From: Clostridiales bacterium
GTDB taxonomy: Bacteria > Bacillota > Clostridia > Saccharofermentanales > Saccharofermentanaceae
Length of the DNA stretch: 64,000 bases
Reading direction: 5' to 3'
Assembly: GCA_017428155.1 (NCBI GenBank)
Contig: JAFRRJ010000040.1
Location: 1-64,000 of the forward strand
In this document: in pieces, positions 1 to 9,179 of the stretch
How the letters are laid out: every line of letters begins with the position of its first letter
Numbering within the stretch: the first letter of the stretch is position 1
Translations under genes and position numbers: made by a program
Notes under the pieces: generated by a model
Database searches by the model: none
The model's input: only the letters and a program-made list of their open reading frames with translations
Told to the model about the DNA's origin: nothing

Positions 1-1
1 A

Positions 2-2494
2 TACTATAAGATCAATCACTATAAGCCCGTTTATGCTCTTAAGAGCACGGCTTCCCTTCTTTTGCAGATCCCTTTCTTTATCGCAGCTTATAATCTTCTT
101 TCCGGCATGCAGAGCCTTCAGGGTATGCAGTTCGGTCCCATAGCCGATCTCGGCAAGGAAGATGCTGTGTTCATGATAGGATCCTTCCCTGTTAATGTCC
201 TCCCTATACTAATGACACTTATCAATATCGTATCGGGAATCATCTATACAAAGGGACACCCTGTCAAAGAGAAGATACAGGTCTACGGACTTGCGGCAGT
301 ATTCCTTGTACTGCTCTACAGATCACCTTCGGGACTCGTCTTCTACTGGCTCTTAAACAACGTATTCTCACTTGTTAAGAATGTATTCTACAAGCTTAAG
401 GATCCCAGGAAGGCACTTAACACCGTGCTTGCAATAGCAGGAGCCGTAATACTTGTCTTAACGCTTATAAGACCTGACCTTGATGCAAGGCAGAAGTTCC
501 TTCTTGCAGCAGGATGCGTATTGCTTGCAGTACCGTTTGCAGCGGGATTCATCAAAAAGAAGAACTCCCTGTCCGAAGCCAAAGCCGTATCCGGTGAGAA
601 ATCCTTATTCTTCACCGGTGCAACTCTTATGGCACTTATTACGGGCCTTCTCATTCCTTCTTCCGTAATCAATGACTCCGCACTTGAATTCATCGATATC
701 ATGGGTTCAACCAAACCTATCATATATGTCGGGAACTCAATGCTCCTTGCGTTCGGAAGCTTTGTCTTATGGGGAGGCATCTTTTACTCCTTCATGAGCA
801 GCAGGATCAGATCCGTCTTCTGCAAAGGCATATGGATAATATGCGGCGTGTCTGTACTGGACTATATGCTTTTCGGAACAAATCTCGGCTATCTCTCATC
901 TGCTCTCCAGTATGAGAAAGCTCCGTCTTTCAAGCTTTCCGAATATCTGATAAACGCACTTGCCGTTATCGCCGTTTCCGCTGTCTTCTATTTCTTCTAT
1001 AAAAAGTTTTCGAAGGTCGTTAAGGCTGTTCTCATCATAGGCATAATGACGGTCGCTGCCATAGGCGGTCTTAATGCGGCTCTTGTTGCCCAGTCCTACA
1101 GCTGGTATGAGGATCACACCGATCCTTCGCCCGAGATGCCGGTCATTCCATTAAGCACTGAAGGCAAAAACGTTATCGTGCTCATGCTCGACCGTGCTAT
1201 GGGACCGGAAGTCCCTTATATCCTGAATGAGAAGCCGGAGCTCAAAGAACAGTTCGACGGCTTCACATATTACCCCAACACGATAGCATACGGTTCATGG
1301 ACGCTTTTAGGTGCTCCGGCGCTTTTCGGCGGGTACGAATATACTCCTGAAGGCATCAACTCAAGACCTGAAACCAGTCTCGTCGATAAGCACGACGAAG
1401 CTTTGAGGGTTATGCCTGTTCTCTTTGGCAAGAACGGTTACAATGTCACTGTTTGTGATCCTTCGCTTGCAGGCTACAGCTTCATTCCGGACCTTTCCAT
1501 CTACAGTGATCATCCGGAATTCAACTGCTACAACATCAACGGCAGGTTCAGTTTTTTCGATGATGAGGCAAACAGTTCCGCCGTCATAAACACTTCATCC
1601 AGATTAAACGAGATGCGCAACCGCAATTTCTTCTGTTACTCGCTTATGAAGATATCCCCTGTGGTTTTGCAGGAAACTATCTACGATGACGGTATATATA
1701 ATGAAGCGGTTTCCGGAACTGACAGTCTCTACGATGTAAGCCTCGCCCAGCAGGTCTACGGAACCACAAAAGCTACAGGTTATTACATTGATTTCCTTAA
1801 CGCATATACCGAGCTCACCAAGCTCCCTGAGATAACTGTTATTAATGATGATTCCGGAGACAACTTCGTCATGATGACGAATGACACCACACACGCCCCC
1901 TGCCTCCTGCAGGAGCCTGACTACGTGCCTGCCATCACCATCGACAACACTGCTTATGACGTCAACATGGAAGAGCGGTACACACTTAACGGCAGAACGA
2001 TGGAAATGAACACCGAATACCAGGTGATCCACTATCATGCAAATATGGCAGCCTTTATCCAGCTCGGCAAATGGTTTGACTATATGCGCGAAAACAATGT
2101 CTACGACAACACAAGGATAATAATCGCAGCCGATCACGGAAGGGCATTGGGTCAGTTCGATGTAGAATGCGGCGGCAATGACATGGAATACTTTACGCCC
2201 CTCCTTCTCGTAAAAGACTTCAACGCGACGGGCTTTACCGTATCAGACGAATTCATGACAAACGGCGATACACCGACGATCGCAACAGCGGGACTTATTG
2301 AGAATCCTGTTAATCCTTTTACAAACAATCCCATCAATTCCGACGCCAAGAACGGTCCGCAGAACGTTTTCTTTGCAGAAGCCATCGACACATCCGAGGC
2401 AACCGGAAACGTATTTATGCCCGGTTCATGGTATTCGTATGAAGGCGATGATCCTTTAGATCCTGATAACTGGACATATCTAGGCGACTACTGA
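2..2494 (+). CDS. YidC/Oxa1-type membrane insertase fused to a sulfatase (LtaS-like) domain, 5' partial
   Basis: The frame is open to the left window edge, so the true start lies outside; residue numbers here count from the TTG at 62. The first ~120 residues read as the conserved core of YidC: LLQIPFFIAAY matches the family's L-Q-x-P-I/F-F-x-A-x-Y element, and PSGLVFYWLLNN matches the last YidC helix, which normally reads PSGLVLYY. YidC inserts proteins into the cytoplasmic membrane. After it come several more hydrophobic segments (to about residue 355) and then an alkaline-phosphatase-superfamily domain: NVIVLMLDRAMG (370-381, with a likely metal-binding Asp377) and ADHGRA (690-695), the typical D-H-G motif. 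Such domains in LtaS-like proteins move phosphoglycerol or other phospho groups onto surface polymers. The downstream LCP gene on the same strand supports a role in envelope polymers. Seeing both parts in one frame is direct; the combined function is inference. Confidence 0.85.
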   Translation, partial: YYKINHYKPVYALKSTASLLLQIPFFIAAYNLLSGMQSLQGMQFGPIADLGKEDAVFMIGSFPVNVLPILMTLINIVSGIIYTKGHPVKEKIQVYGLAAVFLVLLYRSPSGLVFYWLLNNVFSLVKNVFYKLKDPRKALNTVLAIAGAVILVLTLIRPDLDARQKFLLAAGCVLLAVPFAAGFIKKKNSLSEAKAVSGEKSLFFTGATLMALITGLLIPSSVINDSALEFIDIMGSTKPIIYVGNSMLLAFGSFVLWGGIFYSFMSSRIRSVFCKGIWIICGVSVLDYMLFGTNLGYLSSALQYEKAPSFKLSEYLINALAVIAVSAVFYFFYKKFSKVVKAVLIIGIMTVAAIGGLNAALVAQSYSWYEDHTDPSPEMPVIPLSTEGKNVIVLMLDRAMGPEVPYILNEKPELKEQFDGFTYYPNTIAYGSWTLLGAPALFGGYEYTPEGINSRPETSLVDKHDEALRVMPVLFGKNGYNVTVCDPSLAGYSFIPDLSIYSDHPEFNCYNINGRFSFFDDEANSSAVINTSSRLNEMRNRNFFCYSLMKISPVVLQETIYDDGIYNEAVSGTDSLYDVSLAQQVYGTTKATGYYIDFLNAYTELTKLPEITVINDDSGDNFVMMTNDTTHAPCLLQEPDYVPAITIDNTAYDVNMEERYTLNGRTMEMNTEYQVIHYHANMAAFIQLGKWFDYMRENNVYDNTRIIIAADHGRALGQFDVECGGNDMEYFTPLLLVKDFNATGFTVSDEFMTNGDTPTIATAGLIENPVNPFTNNPINSDAKNGPQNVFFAEAIDTSEATGNVFMPGSWYSYEGDDPLDPDNWTYLGDY

Positions 2495-2648
2495 TCACCT
2501 GTCGCATTATCAGGAAACCGTTTTGAAACGGCTGTAATCTATTAATAATATTTTACTTATTTTGTGCGGTGTATACTTTAAGATGAGTGTTCATGTGAAT
2601 ATGAATGCTAAAGATCTTTTTGTTTGAACAAAACAAAGGGGGCATAAC

Positions 2649-4010
2649 ATGCACTGCATTGACACCGGAAACAAACGGCTTAAAAGAACTGTCTGTGCTT
2701 TTACGGCACTCCTCTTCGTTTTGCTGATCCCCATGATCAGCCTTGCTGCAGGTCCTGACTCATCCGGTACGTCCGGATTTGCAACTGACCTGGCTTTCTA
2801 TGCGGGAGCGTTCTCCACTGCGGTCACGGCTTCCGTGAATCCGTCCGCGACAATGGCAGTCCTTGCTATTCTTGGTTCGATCGAAAATGCAGCAGTCTAT
2901 TCCCCTGATTCTGCCGCGCTCAATAATGTTGCTGATTTCCTGAACGGTATACCGATCATAAGAGAAGTCGGAAAACTTCCAATAGCTAATCCCTATGCGG
3001 CTGTGTTCCTTACTCTTATCGCCGCTGCTCTTATAGTCGTCCACTCCTTTGCCGAATCCAAAATGGTATCGGAAGAGACGATCGACAAACTCGATAAATT
3101 CATCGGCTACATCTGTACCGTCGCCATATCCCTCCTGCCCTTCGTAACGACTGAGGCATTAGAAGCTGATCCTCCCGGAGTTACGGGAGGCATCATGATC
3201 ATGAAGGCTGCAGGCAGATTCGGCGGAGCCTCCTCTCCCGGTGCCGGCACATACATTCTTGCAGGGATCACGGTGATCCTGATCACCATCTTCTACAACT
3301 GCATCTATTCATGTGTTGATGACTGGGAACTCATCGTCGCCGCCATTCCCGTAAAAGGAACAAGTCTTATATGGCAGATAGTAAAGGCTTTTCTTCATAC
3401 GATTCTTTTGGTACTCCAAATTTTCGCGCCCATAGTAAGCTTTATCGTAAGCATTCATCTTGCCGTCGCGGGGCTCATACTGTTCAGGATCTTATCGAGG
3501 ATCTCCCAATACTACAAAGATATCTATGTCTATACTGTCCTTCGCAGGATCTTTAAGCGCAATGAGCCTGTGCCGCTGATCGAAAAGCACGTTCCAGGAA
3601 GACTGAAAAAACTCTATCCTTCCATGGAGACTGCTATGTCGGTCTACACATTCCACGGAGTCGCAAGACTTCCGAAGCGCTCCAGAGTCTGGCTCATTAA
3701 AGAAGGAAGCAGGACCGACCTGGTCTATAAAAGACTCATACGCAAGCCTTTTGTTATCTCCTGGAATGATCTTAAGGACAAACATGAGGGCAAGACTATA
3801 TACCTCGAGAACTGTGCGAGGTTTATGAAGCTCAGAACGGAAGACCTTAAGCTCGAACTGGTTATGTCCTCAAGATATAAGCAGGAGACAGAGATGCTGT
3901 CCAAACTCCTTGATCTTAAAGATTTTGCTCCGGTAAAACAGGAGATCAAAGAGACCAAAAAACTTAAAAGAAGACTCCGCAAAAAGAAGGCCGGCGCAGA
4001 ACCGGTATAA
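2649..4010 (+). CDS. Unknown secreted/multi-spanning membrane protein
   Basis: I do not recognise this 453-residue protein. It starts with a signal-peptide-like stretch (charged KRLKR then a hydrophobic run ending SLAAG near residue 34), has about five further hydrophobic segments between residues 55 and 285, and ends in a ~160-residue basic cytosolic tail closing with KKLKRRLRKKK. The ATG follows a strong AAAGGGGG ribosome binding site. The LCP ligase starts 26 bases downstream on the same strand, so the two are probably co-transcribed, and the YidC-sulfatase gene lies just upstream. That setting suggests a part in assembling or exporting a surface polymer, but nothing in the sequence shows an enzyme activity. 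Confidence 0.8.
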   Translation: MHCIDTGNKRLKRTVCAFTALLFVLLIPMISLAAGPDSSGTSGFATDLAFYAGAFSTAVTASVNPSATMAVLAILGSIENAAVYSPDSAALNNVADFLNGIPIIREVGKLPIANPYAAVFLTLIAAALIVVHSFAESKMVSEETIDKLDKFIGYICTVAISLLPFVTTEALEADPPGVTGGIMIMKAAGRFGGASSPGAGTYILAGITVILITIFYNCIYSCVDDWELIVAAIPVKGTSLIWQIVKAFLHTILLVLQIFAPIVSFIVSIHLAVAGLILFRILSRISQYYKDIYVYTVLRRIFKRNEPVPLIEKHVPGRLKKLYPSMETAMSVYTFHGVARLPKRSRVWLIKEGSRTDLVYKRLIRKPFVISWNDLKDKHEGKTIYLENCARFMKLRTEDLKLELVMSSRYKQETEMLSKLLDLKDFAPVKQEIKETKKLKRRLRKKKAGAEPV

Positions 4011-4036
4011 GAGAACAATAAAGGGATAATAGATCT

Positions 4037-5650
4037 ATGAAGCACACATTCGAAAAGATCAAGCTCGATCAGGAAAAGAAGACCAGAGAAAAAAAGAAGA
4101 AGCGCGCATGGAGAACTTTCGGAGGCTTTCTGCTCCTTATCCATGCCGCCGGTTCAGGATATGCATTCTACAATGCTTACAGACTCGGCATGCTCCCGGG
4201 CAAACTCCTTTTTATGTTAGCCGGTCTCCTCCTAATAGTATTCTTTATCAATTATCTTCTCTTCTTTGCAGGCTCCAAACCCGGCGGTGCCAGAATATTC
4301 CGCCGCTTTATCGCAATCGTACTTGCGCTGTCGATCGGGGCCGGATGCTTTTACAGCGGAAACATCATAAAAGAGATCAATTCCACTGTCGATCAAATAA
4401 CTGCAACTGACAAAGAATCAGTTGCCGCAACGATGAATGTTTATGTCGTTACCAAAGACAGGGCCGTAAGCCTTTCAGACTGCAAAAACTATACGTTCGG
4501 TGTTGTCGGGGGCAATGACGGTGCTGCTTCATTTGCAGCCGTCTCCAAGGTAAAGAGCGAGCTCGGATCTGATATAAAAGACAAGGCTTTTGATTCCATA
4601 TCCCTGGTTGCCGATGAACTCATAAACAAGGGCAATATAGGTGCGGCCATTATCGATCAGAACTATGTTGAGATCCTGAAAGAGACCGACCGGTTCTCTG
4701 ATTTTGAAGACAAGGCAAAGAAAATTGCAACTATCAGCATTACTCCTGAAGAACTGAACCGGGCGGCATCATCCGACCCTTATAAGACCGGGCCTGTCGA
4801 TAAGCCCGTTGATCTGGAACCTGCCACAGGCAAGGTAAACAAGATCGATATCGAACCTTTTATTGTCTATATCAGTGGATCTGACACAAGGGATAAGATG
4901 TTCCAGGTCTCAAGAAGCGATGTGAATATTCTCATGGTGGTAAATCCCCAGACCAAGCAGATCCTGCTGCTTAATACGCCGAGAGACTACTATATCCCCA
5001 ACCCGAGATCGAGCTACGGTACCAAGGATAAGCTGACACACTTAGGCATCTACGGTGTCGACTGCTCCATAACCGGTCTTGAGACACTCTACGGCTGCGA
5101 CATAAATTACTACGTCCAGATCAACTTCACCGGTACAGAGACCCTGATAGATGATATCGGCGGCGTAACAATAGACAATCCTCAGGGTTTCAGCGCAAGA
5201 GGCTATACCTTCCCTTCGGGCGAGATCACTCTCAACGGTCCCCAGGCCGTAGTCTACGCACGCGAGCGTTATGCCTTCACTACCGGTGACAATATGCGCG
5301 GCCAGAATCAGATGAGGCTTATCACCGCGATCATCAAGAAGCTCACATCTCCTTCAGCGGAATATATAATCAAATACAAGGCGATCCTTACGGATCTTCA
5401 GGGGTTCCTGGTTACCAACATGGAATCTGATGAGATCGACGCCCTTGTTAAGATGCAGCTTAACGATCTTGCCTCATGGAATGTTAAGTCCTATGCGGTA
5501 ACCGGAACAGGCGGCTCTGATGTCACCTACTCGATGCCCGGCCAGAATCTCTATGTCACATATCCTGACCAGAGTTCCGTTAACAGAGGTGCCGCGCTGG
5601 TAGACAAAGTCCTTACCGGCGGAACCCTGACTGATGAGGACGTGGGCTGA
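4037..5650 (+). CDS. LytR-CpsA-Psr (LCP) family wall-polymer ligase
   Basis: 537 residues. A lysine-rich cytosolic start is followed by three hydrophobic segments within the first ~115 residues, then a linker, then the LCP catalytic domain in the second half: RSDVNILMVVNP, ILLLNTPRDYYI with the conserved Arg-Asp pair, KLTHLGIYG, the DDIGGVTIDNPQGF element and YARERYAFTTGDNMRGQNQ, whose arginines bind the lipid pyrophosphate in known LCP proteins. The family transfers teichoic acids, capsules or secondary wall polymers from undecaprenyl pyrophosphate to peptidoglycan, on the outer face of the membrane. The ATG has an AGGGATAA-type ribosome binding site and lies 26 bases after the previous membrane-protein gene. 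A terminator hairpin follows at 5811-5841. Family assignment is firm; the polymer is unknown. Confidence 0.93.
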   Translation: MKHTFEKIKLDQEKKTREKKKKRAWRTFGGFLLLIHAAGSGYAFYNAYRLGMLPGKLLFMLAGLLLIVFFINYLLFFAGSKPGGARIFRRFIAIVLALSIGAGCFYSGNIIKEINSTVDQITATDKESVAATMNVYVVTKDRAVSLSDCKNYTFGVVGGNDGAASFAAVSKVKSELGSDIKDKAFDSISLVADELINKGNIGAAIIDQNYVEILKETDRFSDFEDKAKKIATISITPEELNRAASSDPYKTGPVDKPVDLEPATGKVNKIDIEPFIVYISGSDTRDKMFQVSRSDVNILMVVNPQTKQILLLNTPRDYYIPNPRSSYGTKDKLTHLGIYGVDCSITGLETLYGCDINYYVQINFTGTETLIDDIGGVTIDNPQGFSARGYTFPSGEITLNGPQAVVYARERYAFTTGDNMRGQNQMRLITAIIKKLTSPSAEYIIKYKAILTDLQGFLVTNMESDEIDALVKMQLNDLASWNVKSYAVTGTGGSDVTYSMPGQNLYVTYPDQSSVNRGAALVDKVLTGGTLTDEDVG

Positions 5651-5804
5651 GCGGAAGACAGCGTAAAAACCGGACCGGGGTTTGCTGCCTAAAGGTCATA
5701 TTTTCGGGGGCGGGTGCAGAATTCAGACACACCGGTGTTACAAAACGTGTCCAAATATGTATCTTTGCAAATCGCGCTTTGTGATTCCCGGGAAATGCCT
5801 AAAT

Positions 5805-5850
5805 AAAAAACTGCCGCCCGGGCTTATTTCTCCGGCGGCAGTATGTTTTT
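5805..5850. terminator. Bidirectional terminator between LCP and CBS genes
   Basis: CTGCCGCC (5811-5818) pairs perfectly with GGCGGCAG (5834-5841). An A-run precedes it and GTTTTT follows it on the + strand, so it can end transcripts from both sides. The hairpin overlaps the last codons and stop of the CBS gene. Confidence 0.8.
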
Positions 5851-6258
5851 CTCGTAATAATGCTTGATGATCGACCTTCTTGTAACGATCCCTATGAACA
5901 TTCCCCTGTCATCCGTGATCGGTACGAAGTTTGAATCCATGGTCTTGTTGATCAGTTCCTCAACAGACTGTGTTATCAGGACCGGCCTGTACTTATACTT
6001 GTTGAGGTTTACGTCTGAGAGCTTGAACTGCTTTAAGCTCTCGATTGCCATTGTGTGGGGCTCTCCGCCCTCACCCTTTACGATGAACCACAGAAGATCA
6101 CCTTCGCTTACCGTTCCGACATAGTGTCCTTCCCTGTCGATGACAGGAACTGCCGCATAAGAGGTGCTGTGCATCTTCTCTAATGCCTGATCAACCGTAA
6201 TGTCGTTATAAAGATATGTAATCTCCTGCTTGGGTCTGGTGAAAAAAGCTATATTCAT
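5824..6258 (-). CDS. Tandem CBS-domain protein
   Basis: A 144-residue protein made of two CBS motifs (about residues 15-65 and 80-140), with typical elements such as AAVPVIDREGHYVGTVSEGDLL and VPITDDRGMFIGIVTRRSII. CBS pairs bind adenosine nucleotides or S-adenosylmethionine and usually regulate another protein or act as small stand-alone sensors. Its ATG overlaps the stop of the upstream esterase-like gene in a TAATG arrangement, so translation is likely coupled. No effector domain is attached. The ligand and partner cannot be told from the sequence. Confidence 0.88.
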   Translation of the reverse strand: MNIAFFTRPKQEITYLYNDITVDQALEKMHSTSYAAVPVIDREGHYVGTVSEGDLLWFIVKGEGGEPHTMAIESLKQFKLSDVNLNKYKYRPVLITQSVEELINKTMDSNFVPITDDRGMFIGIVTRRSIIKHYYEKNILPPEK

Positions 6259-7835
6259 TAAGCGCCGCCTAAATCCTTATCAATTCTTACCTGGAAAGGT
6301 GTAGCGGTAAGACCGTTCTGCGCGTGCAGTGGAGTCGGCCCGTATGAGAAGAATGCATATCTTACCTTGGAAGGGAATTCAACCAGCGGGCATGAGAGCA
6401 GGACAGTCTTTCCGTCGAAGTCCACCGAAGCCTCAGCCGGATAGAATGTGCCGTCATCACCTGCAAGTTCAAAGCCCGAATCATCCGGTCCGAAGCCTGT
6501 TGTAAGGTTGAGGAGGAGGTAATCTCCGCCGAATGTGATCTCAACACCTTCGCCTCTTCTCGCATCAATGATGAAAGGAGACACCGCATCGACCTTCTCG
6601 AATCCGTAAACGAACTTCTCTGCCAGGAGGGCAAGTCTGTCACCCGGCGTCTTCTTGTCTGACGGGAACAGATTATTGAACTCGCCGCAGTCGACAATAA
6701 CAGCCATATAAACATTGGGCATGTCAATCGCAACAATCTGCTGCTGCTCGCGGAGAAGCGGCCAGGACATATCATCATAGTTCATATATTTACGGTCTTT
6801 TGAAATATACATAGGAAGCTGGCAGAAGATGAAAGGCAGCTGATCGTCGAAGAACACGTCACGCCATTCCTTTATCATGGTCTCGAAAACATGACCATAC
6901 TCTGACTGGTGTCCGTCAGTATCCGCCTCACCCTGGTAGAAGATGACACCTCTCAATGTATAAGGCGCGATCCTTAAGATCATGCATTCAAATGCAGCAC
7001 CCGGATGTCTGGAAGAACGGTGTCCGACAGGCGCCGGCCAGGGCGCGGGACCGAACTTCAGATCCGCTTCCGGATATGTCATCCAGGGATTTTCAGCAAG
7101 AGCCTCATTGAGGACCTCGTTGTATTTTGCATATCTTTCATTGAACTCGGCATCAGCTTTATCGAATTCCTCCGGTGTGAGCTCGGAAGCCGCATCGTCG
7201 AAATCCTTGATGTATTGTGTGCCCTCCTTGGTCGTAAGGAGCGATTCGACACTCTGCCAGTTATCGATAGTAGCTCTTGTAGCACAACACTGAATGATAC
7301 CGATCTTGGAATCAAGTCTTGACTCAAGCTCTCTTGCAAAGTAAAAAGCAACAGCGCTCATCTGACCTGCAGTCTCACTGTTGACTTCGACCCACTCGGA
7401 CGCATCTTCGGCTCTGGCCTGATCCTCATTCAGATGACCGAATGAAGGCACCCTGTAGTACCTTATCTCAGTCTTACCGATCTTTGGAATGATGAACTTG
7501 GCAAATTCGGATCTTACAAGAGGATAATCCATATTGCCGCCGCCGGCAGCAAGCCACACCTCTCCGGCATATGCATCCCTGATCAGAAGGGATTCCACAT
7601 CATCTTCAGAGACCTTGATCTCATAGGGTCCGCCCGGTTCATCAACAGGTTCAAGACAAACCAGAAAACTACCGTCCTGCTCTGTACCGCACGTGCCGGA
7701 GGTAATCTCTTCGCCGTCCTTGCACAGTGTGCACTTGATAACACAGGTCTTGTCGGAATAACCGAACACACGGAGCTCTGCGCCCCACTGGAAGACCATC
7801 TTATCTCTGAATATGCCGTTAAGTTTAATTGCCAT
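6258..7835 (-). CDS. Sialate O-acetylesterase (SASA/CE20)-like protein, catalytic residues missing
   Basis: 525 residues with the full layout of the SASA acetylesterase family: an N-terminal beta region, GEVWLAAGGGNMDYPL (91-106) where active members read GEVWLCSGQSNMEWPL, FYQGEAD in the middle, CQLPMY, and the C-terminal block ending GDRLALLAEKFVYG. The nucleophile Ser of GQSNM is Gly100, and the catalytic His of the DIHP block is replaced: the sequence reads NNLFPSDKK with Phe390. The frame is intact across 1.58 kb and its 3' end is coupled to the CBS gene. Active family members remove acetyl groups from sialic acids or xylan-type glycans. With both catalytic residues gone this is more likely a glycan-binding or regulatory relative than an esterase. 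There is no signal peptide, so it should be cytosolic. Confidence 0.82.
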   Translation of the reverse strand: MAIKLNGIFRDKMVFQWGAELRVFGYSDKTCVIKCTLCKDGEEITSGTCGTEQDGSFLVCLEPVDEPGGPYEIKVSEDDVESLLIRDAYAGEVWLAAGGGNMDYPLVRSEFAKFIIPKIGKTEIRYYRVPSFGHLNEDQARAEDASEWVEVNSETAGQMSAVAFYFARELESRLDSKIGIIQCCATRATIDNWQSVESLLTTKEGTQYIKDFDDAASELTPEEFDKADAEFNERYAKYNEVLNEALAENPWMTYPEADLKFGPAPWPAPVGHRSSRHPGAAFECMILRIAPYTLRGVIFYQGEADTDGHQSEYGHVFETMIKEWRDVFFDDQLPFIFCQLPMYISKDRKYMNYDDMSWPLLREQQQIVAIDMPNVYMAVIVDCGEFNNLFPSDKKTPGDRLALLAEKFVYGFEKVDAVSPFIIDARRGEGVEITFGGDYLLLNLTTGFGPDDSGFELAGDDGTFYPAEASVDFDGKTVLLSCPLVEFPSKVRYAFFSYGPTPLHAQNGLTATPFQVRIDKDLGGA

Positions 7836-7956
7836 ACCTTTTTATTATATCAAATTTGCCGGGGTTTACGAGTTTCCTGTTTATACAATATACGAAATAT
7901 GTTAGGCACTAAGAACTAAACCCTAAACAAGTCATGAATAATATATAAAGAACTTA

Positions 7957-8292
7957 TTAGCTGAAGAATCTTGAACAGAATACAATGGCCTGTGCAGCAT
8001 CTCCGTTGACCGTGATGCTTCCCTGTGCAATGGCGACAGTAAAGTCTTTCTGTCCGCTTAAGACAGCTGCAAATGTCTCAGCATCAGCATCGATATAAAA
8101 AGGCGCGTTGATGTATTCGTAAGGGGCGACCTCCGCAATGCCGTCTTCGATCTTCACATATAACGGAAGGTTGTCGAGATTGCCGTTTAGCGTAATCTGC
8201 GTAGCCGTATCCTGAAGGAATGAAGCTTTGGACGCTCTTTCCCTTACTGCCTTGAAGATACTTCCGAATTCAGGTTCGATTTTCTTCTGCAT
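7957..8292 (-). CDS. SCP2 sterol-carrier-like domain protein
   Basis: 111 residues with the single-domain SCP2 fold signature: a hydrophobic beta core (ITLNGNLDNLPLYVKIEDG), then the DADAETFAAVLSGQKDFTVAIAQGSITVNGD block that matches the family's motif before the final helix. SCP2 domains bind lipids or other hydrophobic ligands, here in the cytosol. The start has a GAGGTGATC ribosome binding site in the 19-base gap after the SDR gene, so both are probably one transcript. The lipid handled is unknown. Confidence 0.85.
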   Translation of the reverse strand: MQKKIEPEFGSIFKAVRERASKASFLQDTATQITLNGNLDNLPLYVKIEDGIAEVAPYEYINAPFYIDADAETFAAVLSGQKDFTVAIAQGSITVNGDAAQAIVFCSRFFS

Positions 8293-8311
8293 TTAGATCA
8301 CCTCTTTTTTA

Positions 8312-9121
8312 TCAGTCTTTTACAGCCTTGCTTTCAAAAGCCAGTATCCAGGATACGGGAACGATCTTTGAAGCAAGATGCAGTAATTTTTGTGAGAATG
8401 GATATACGAACATCTTCTTTCCCTTAACAGATGCCTTAAGAGATTTGACGGACAGCTTAACAGGATCGATAACGAAGTTCTTGCGCCAGTCGTTAAAATC
8501 CGTCTCCTTGCCATCTGTGGCTCTTCTCTGGAAATCCGTCGCGACCGGACCTGGGCATACAGCCATGACATCTATGCCATATGGCTTAAGCTCAATGCTC
8601 ATTGCCCTCGAGAAAGATATGACATATGCCTTACTTGCAGCATAGCAGGCAAAGCCGGGCTGGGGCAGAAAACCTGCCGACGAAGCTATATTGATTATCT
8701 TAGAGTGCGCACTGCCGTTTTGCTTCATATATGGTGCTGTGATCCTGATAAGACAGCTTAATGCGCTGCAGTTGATGCTGACAGTATCGTCCAGCGCTTT
8801 GGCGGGCTTATCCATAAAACGTCCCTTAACACCCATTCCGGCAGAGTTAATGAGAAGACCCACCTTGGGTTCTTCTGCCTTTAACTTATCTTCTATTATC
8901 TTTATTCCTGAATCATCGGAAAGATCCGCAACAACAGGGATTATCCTTACGCTGTCCAGTGACGATGCGATCTCATCAAGTGCTTCTGCGCGCCTTGCCA
9001 CCGCCCATATCTCATCAAATGGTGTCTTGAAATATTCACCGTTATCACGCGCCAAAAGCTCAATAAAAGACTTTCCTATGCCTGACGAAGCGCCTGTAAT
9101 TATCGCAATTCTCTGGTACAC
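8312..9121 (-). CDS. Short-chain dehydrogenase/reductase (SDR)
   Basis: 269 residues with the classical SDR motifs: TGASSGIG at the N-terminus for the dinucleotide, an NSAG element (LLINSAGMG), the catalytic Ser in NIASSAG, and YAASKAYV with the Tyr and Lys of YxxxK. PGPVATDF follows as in the family. The start is a GTG (encoding MYQRIAI) with GGGGAGAAG upstream; no ATG fits better. It belongs to the DltE/YqjQ-like ketoreductase branch by general appearance, probably acting on a fatty or acyl substrate given the SCP2 gene next door, but the substrate is inference. Confidence 0.92.
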   Translation of the reverse strand: MYQRIAIITGASSGIGKSFIELLARDNGEYFKTPFDEIWAVARRAEALDEIASSLDSVRIIPVVADLSDDSGIKIIEDKLKAEEPKVGLLINSAGMGVKGRFMDKPAKALDDTVSINCSALSCLIRITAPYMKQNGSAHSKIINIASSAGFLPQPGFACYAASKAYVISFSRAMSIELKPYGIDVMAVCPGPVATDFQRRATDGKETDFNDWRKNFVIDPVKLSVKSLKASVKGKKMFVYPFSQKLLHLASKIVPVSWILAFESKAVKD

Positions 9122-9179
9122 TAAGCTTCTCCCCGAAGAAGTTTTAAGTACCTTAAATAATACACTCTATAAAAAAATA

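Noticed and set aside
62-2494. TTG at 62 as the real start of the YidC-sulfatase gene
   Set aside because: The frame is open to the window edge and the upstream codons continue the YidC core, so the start lies outside.
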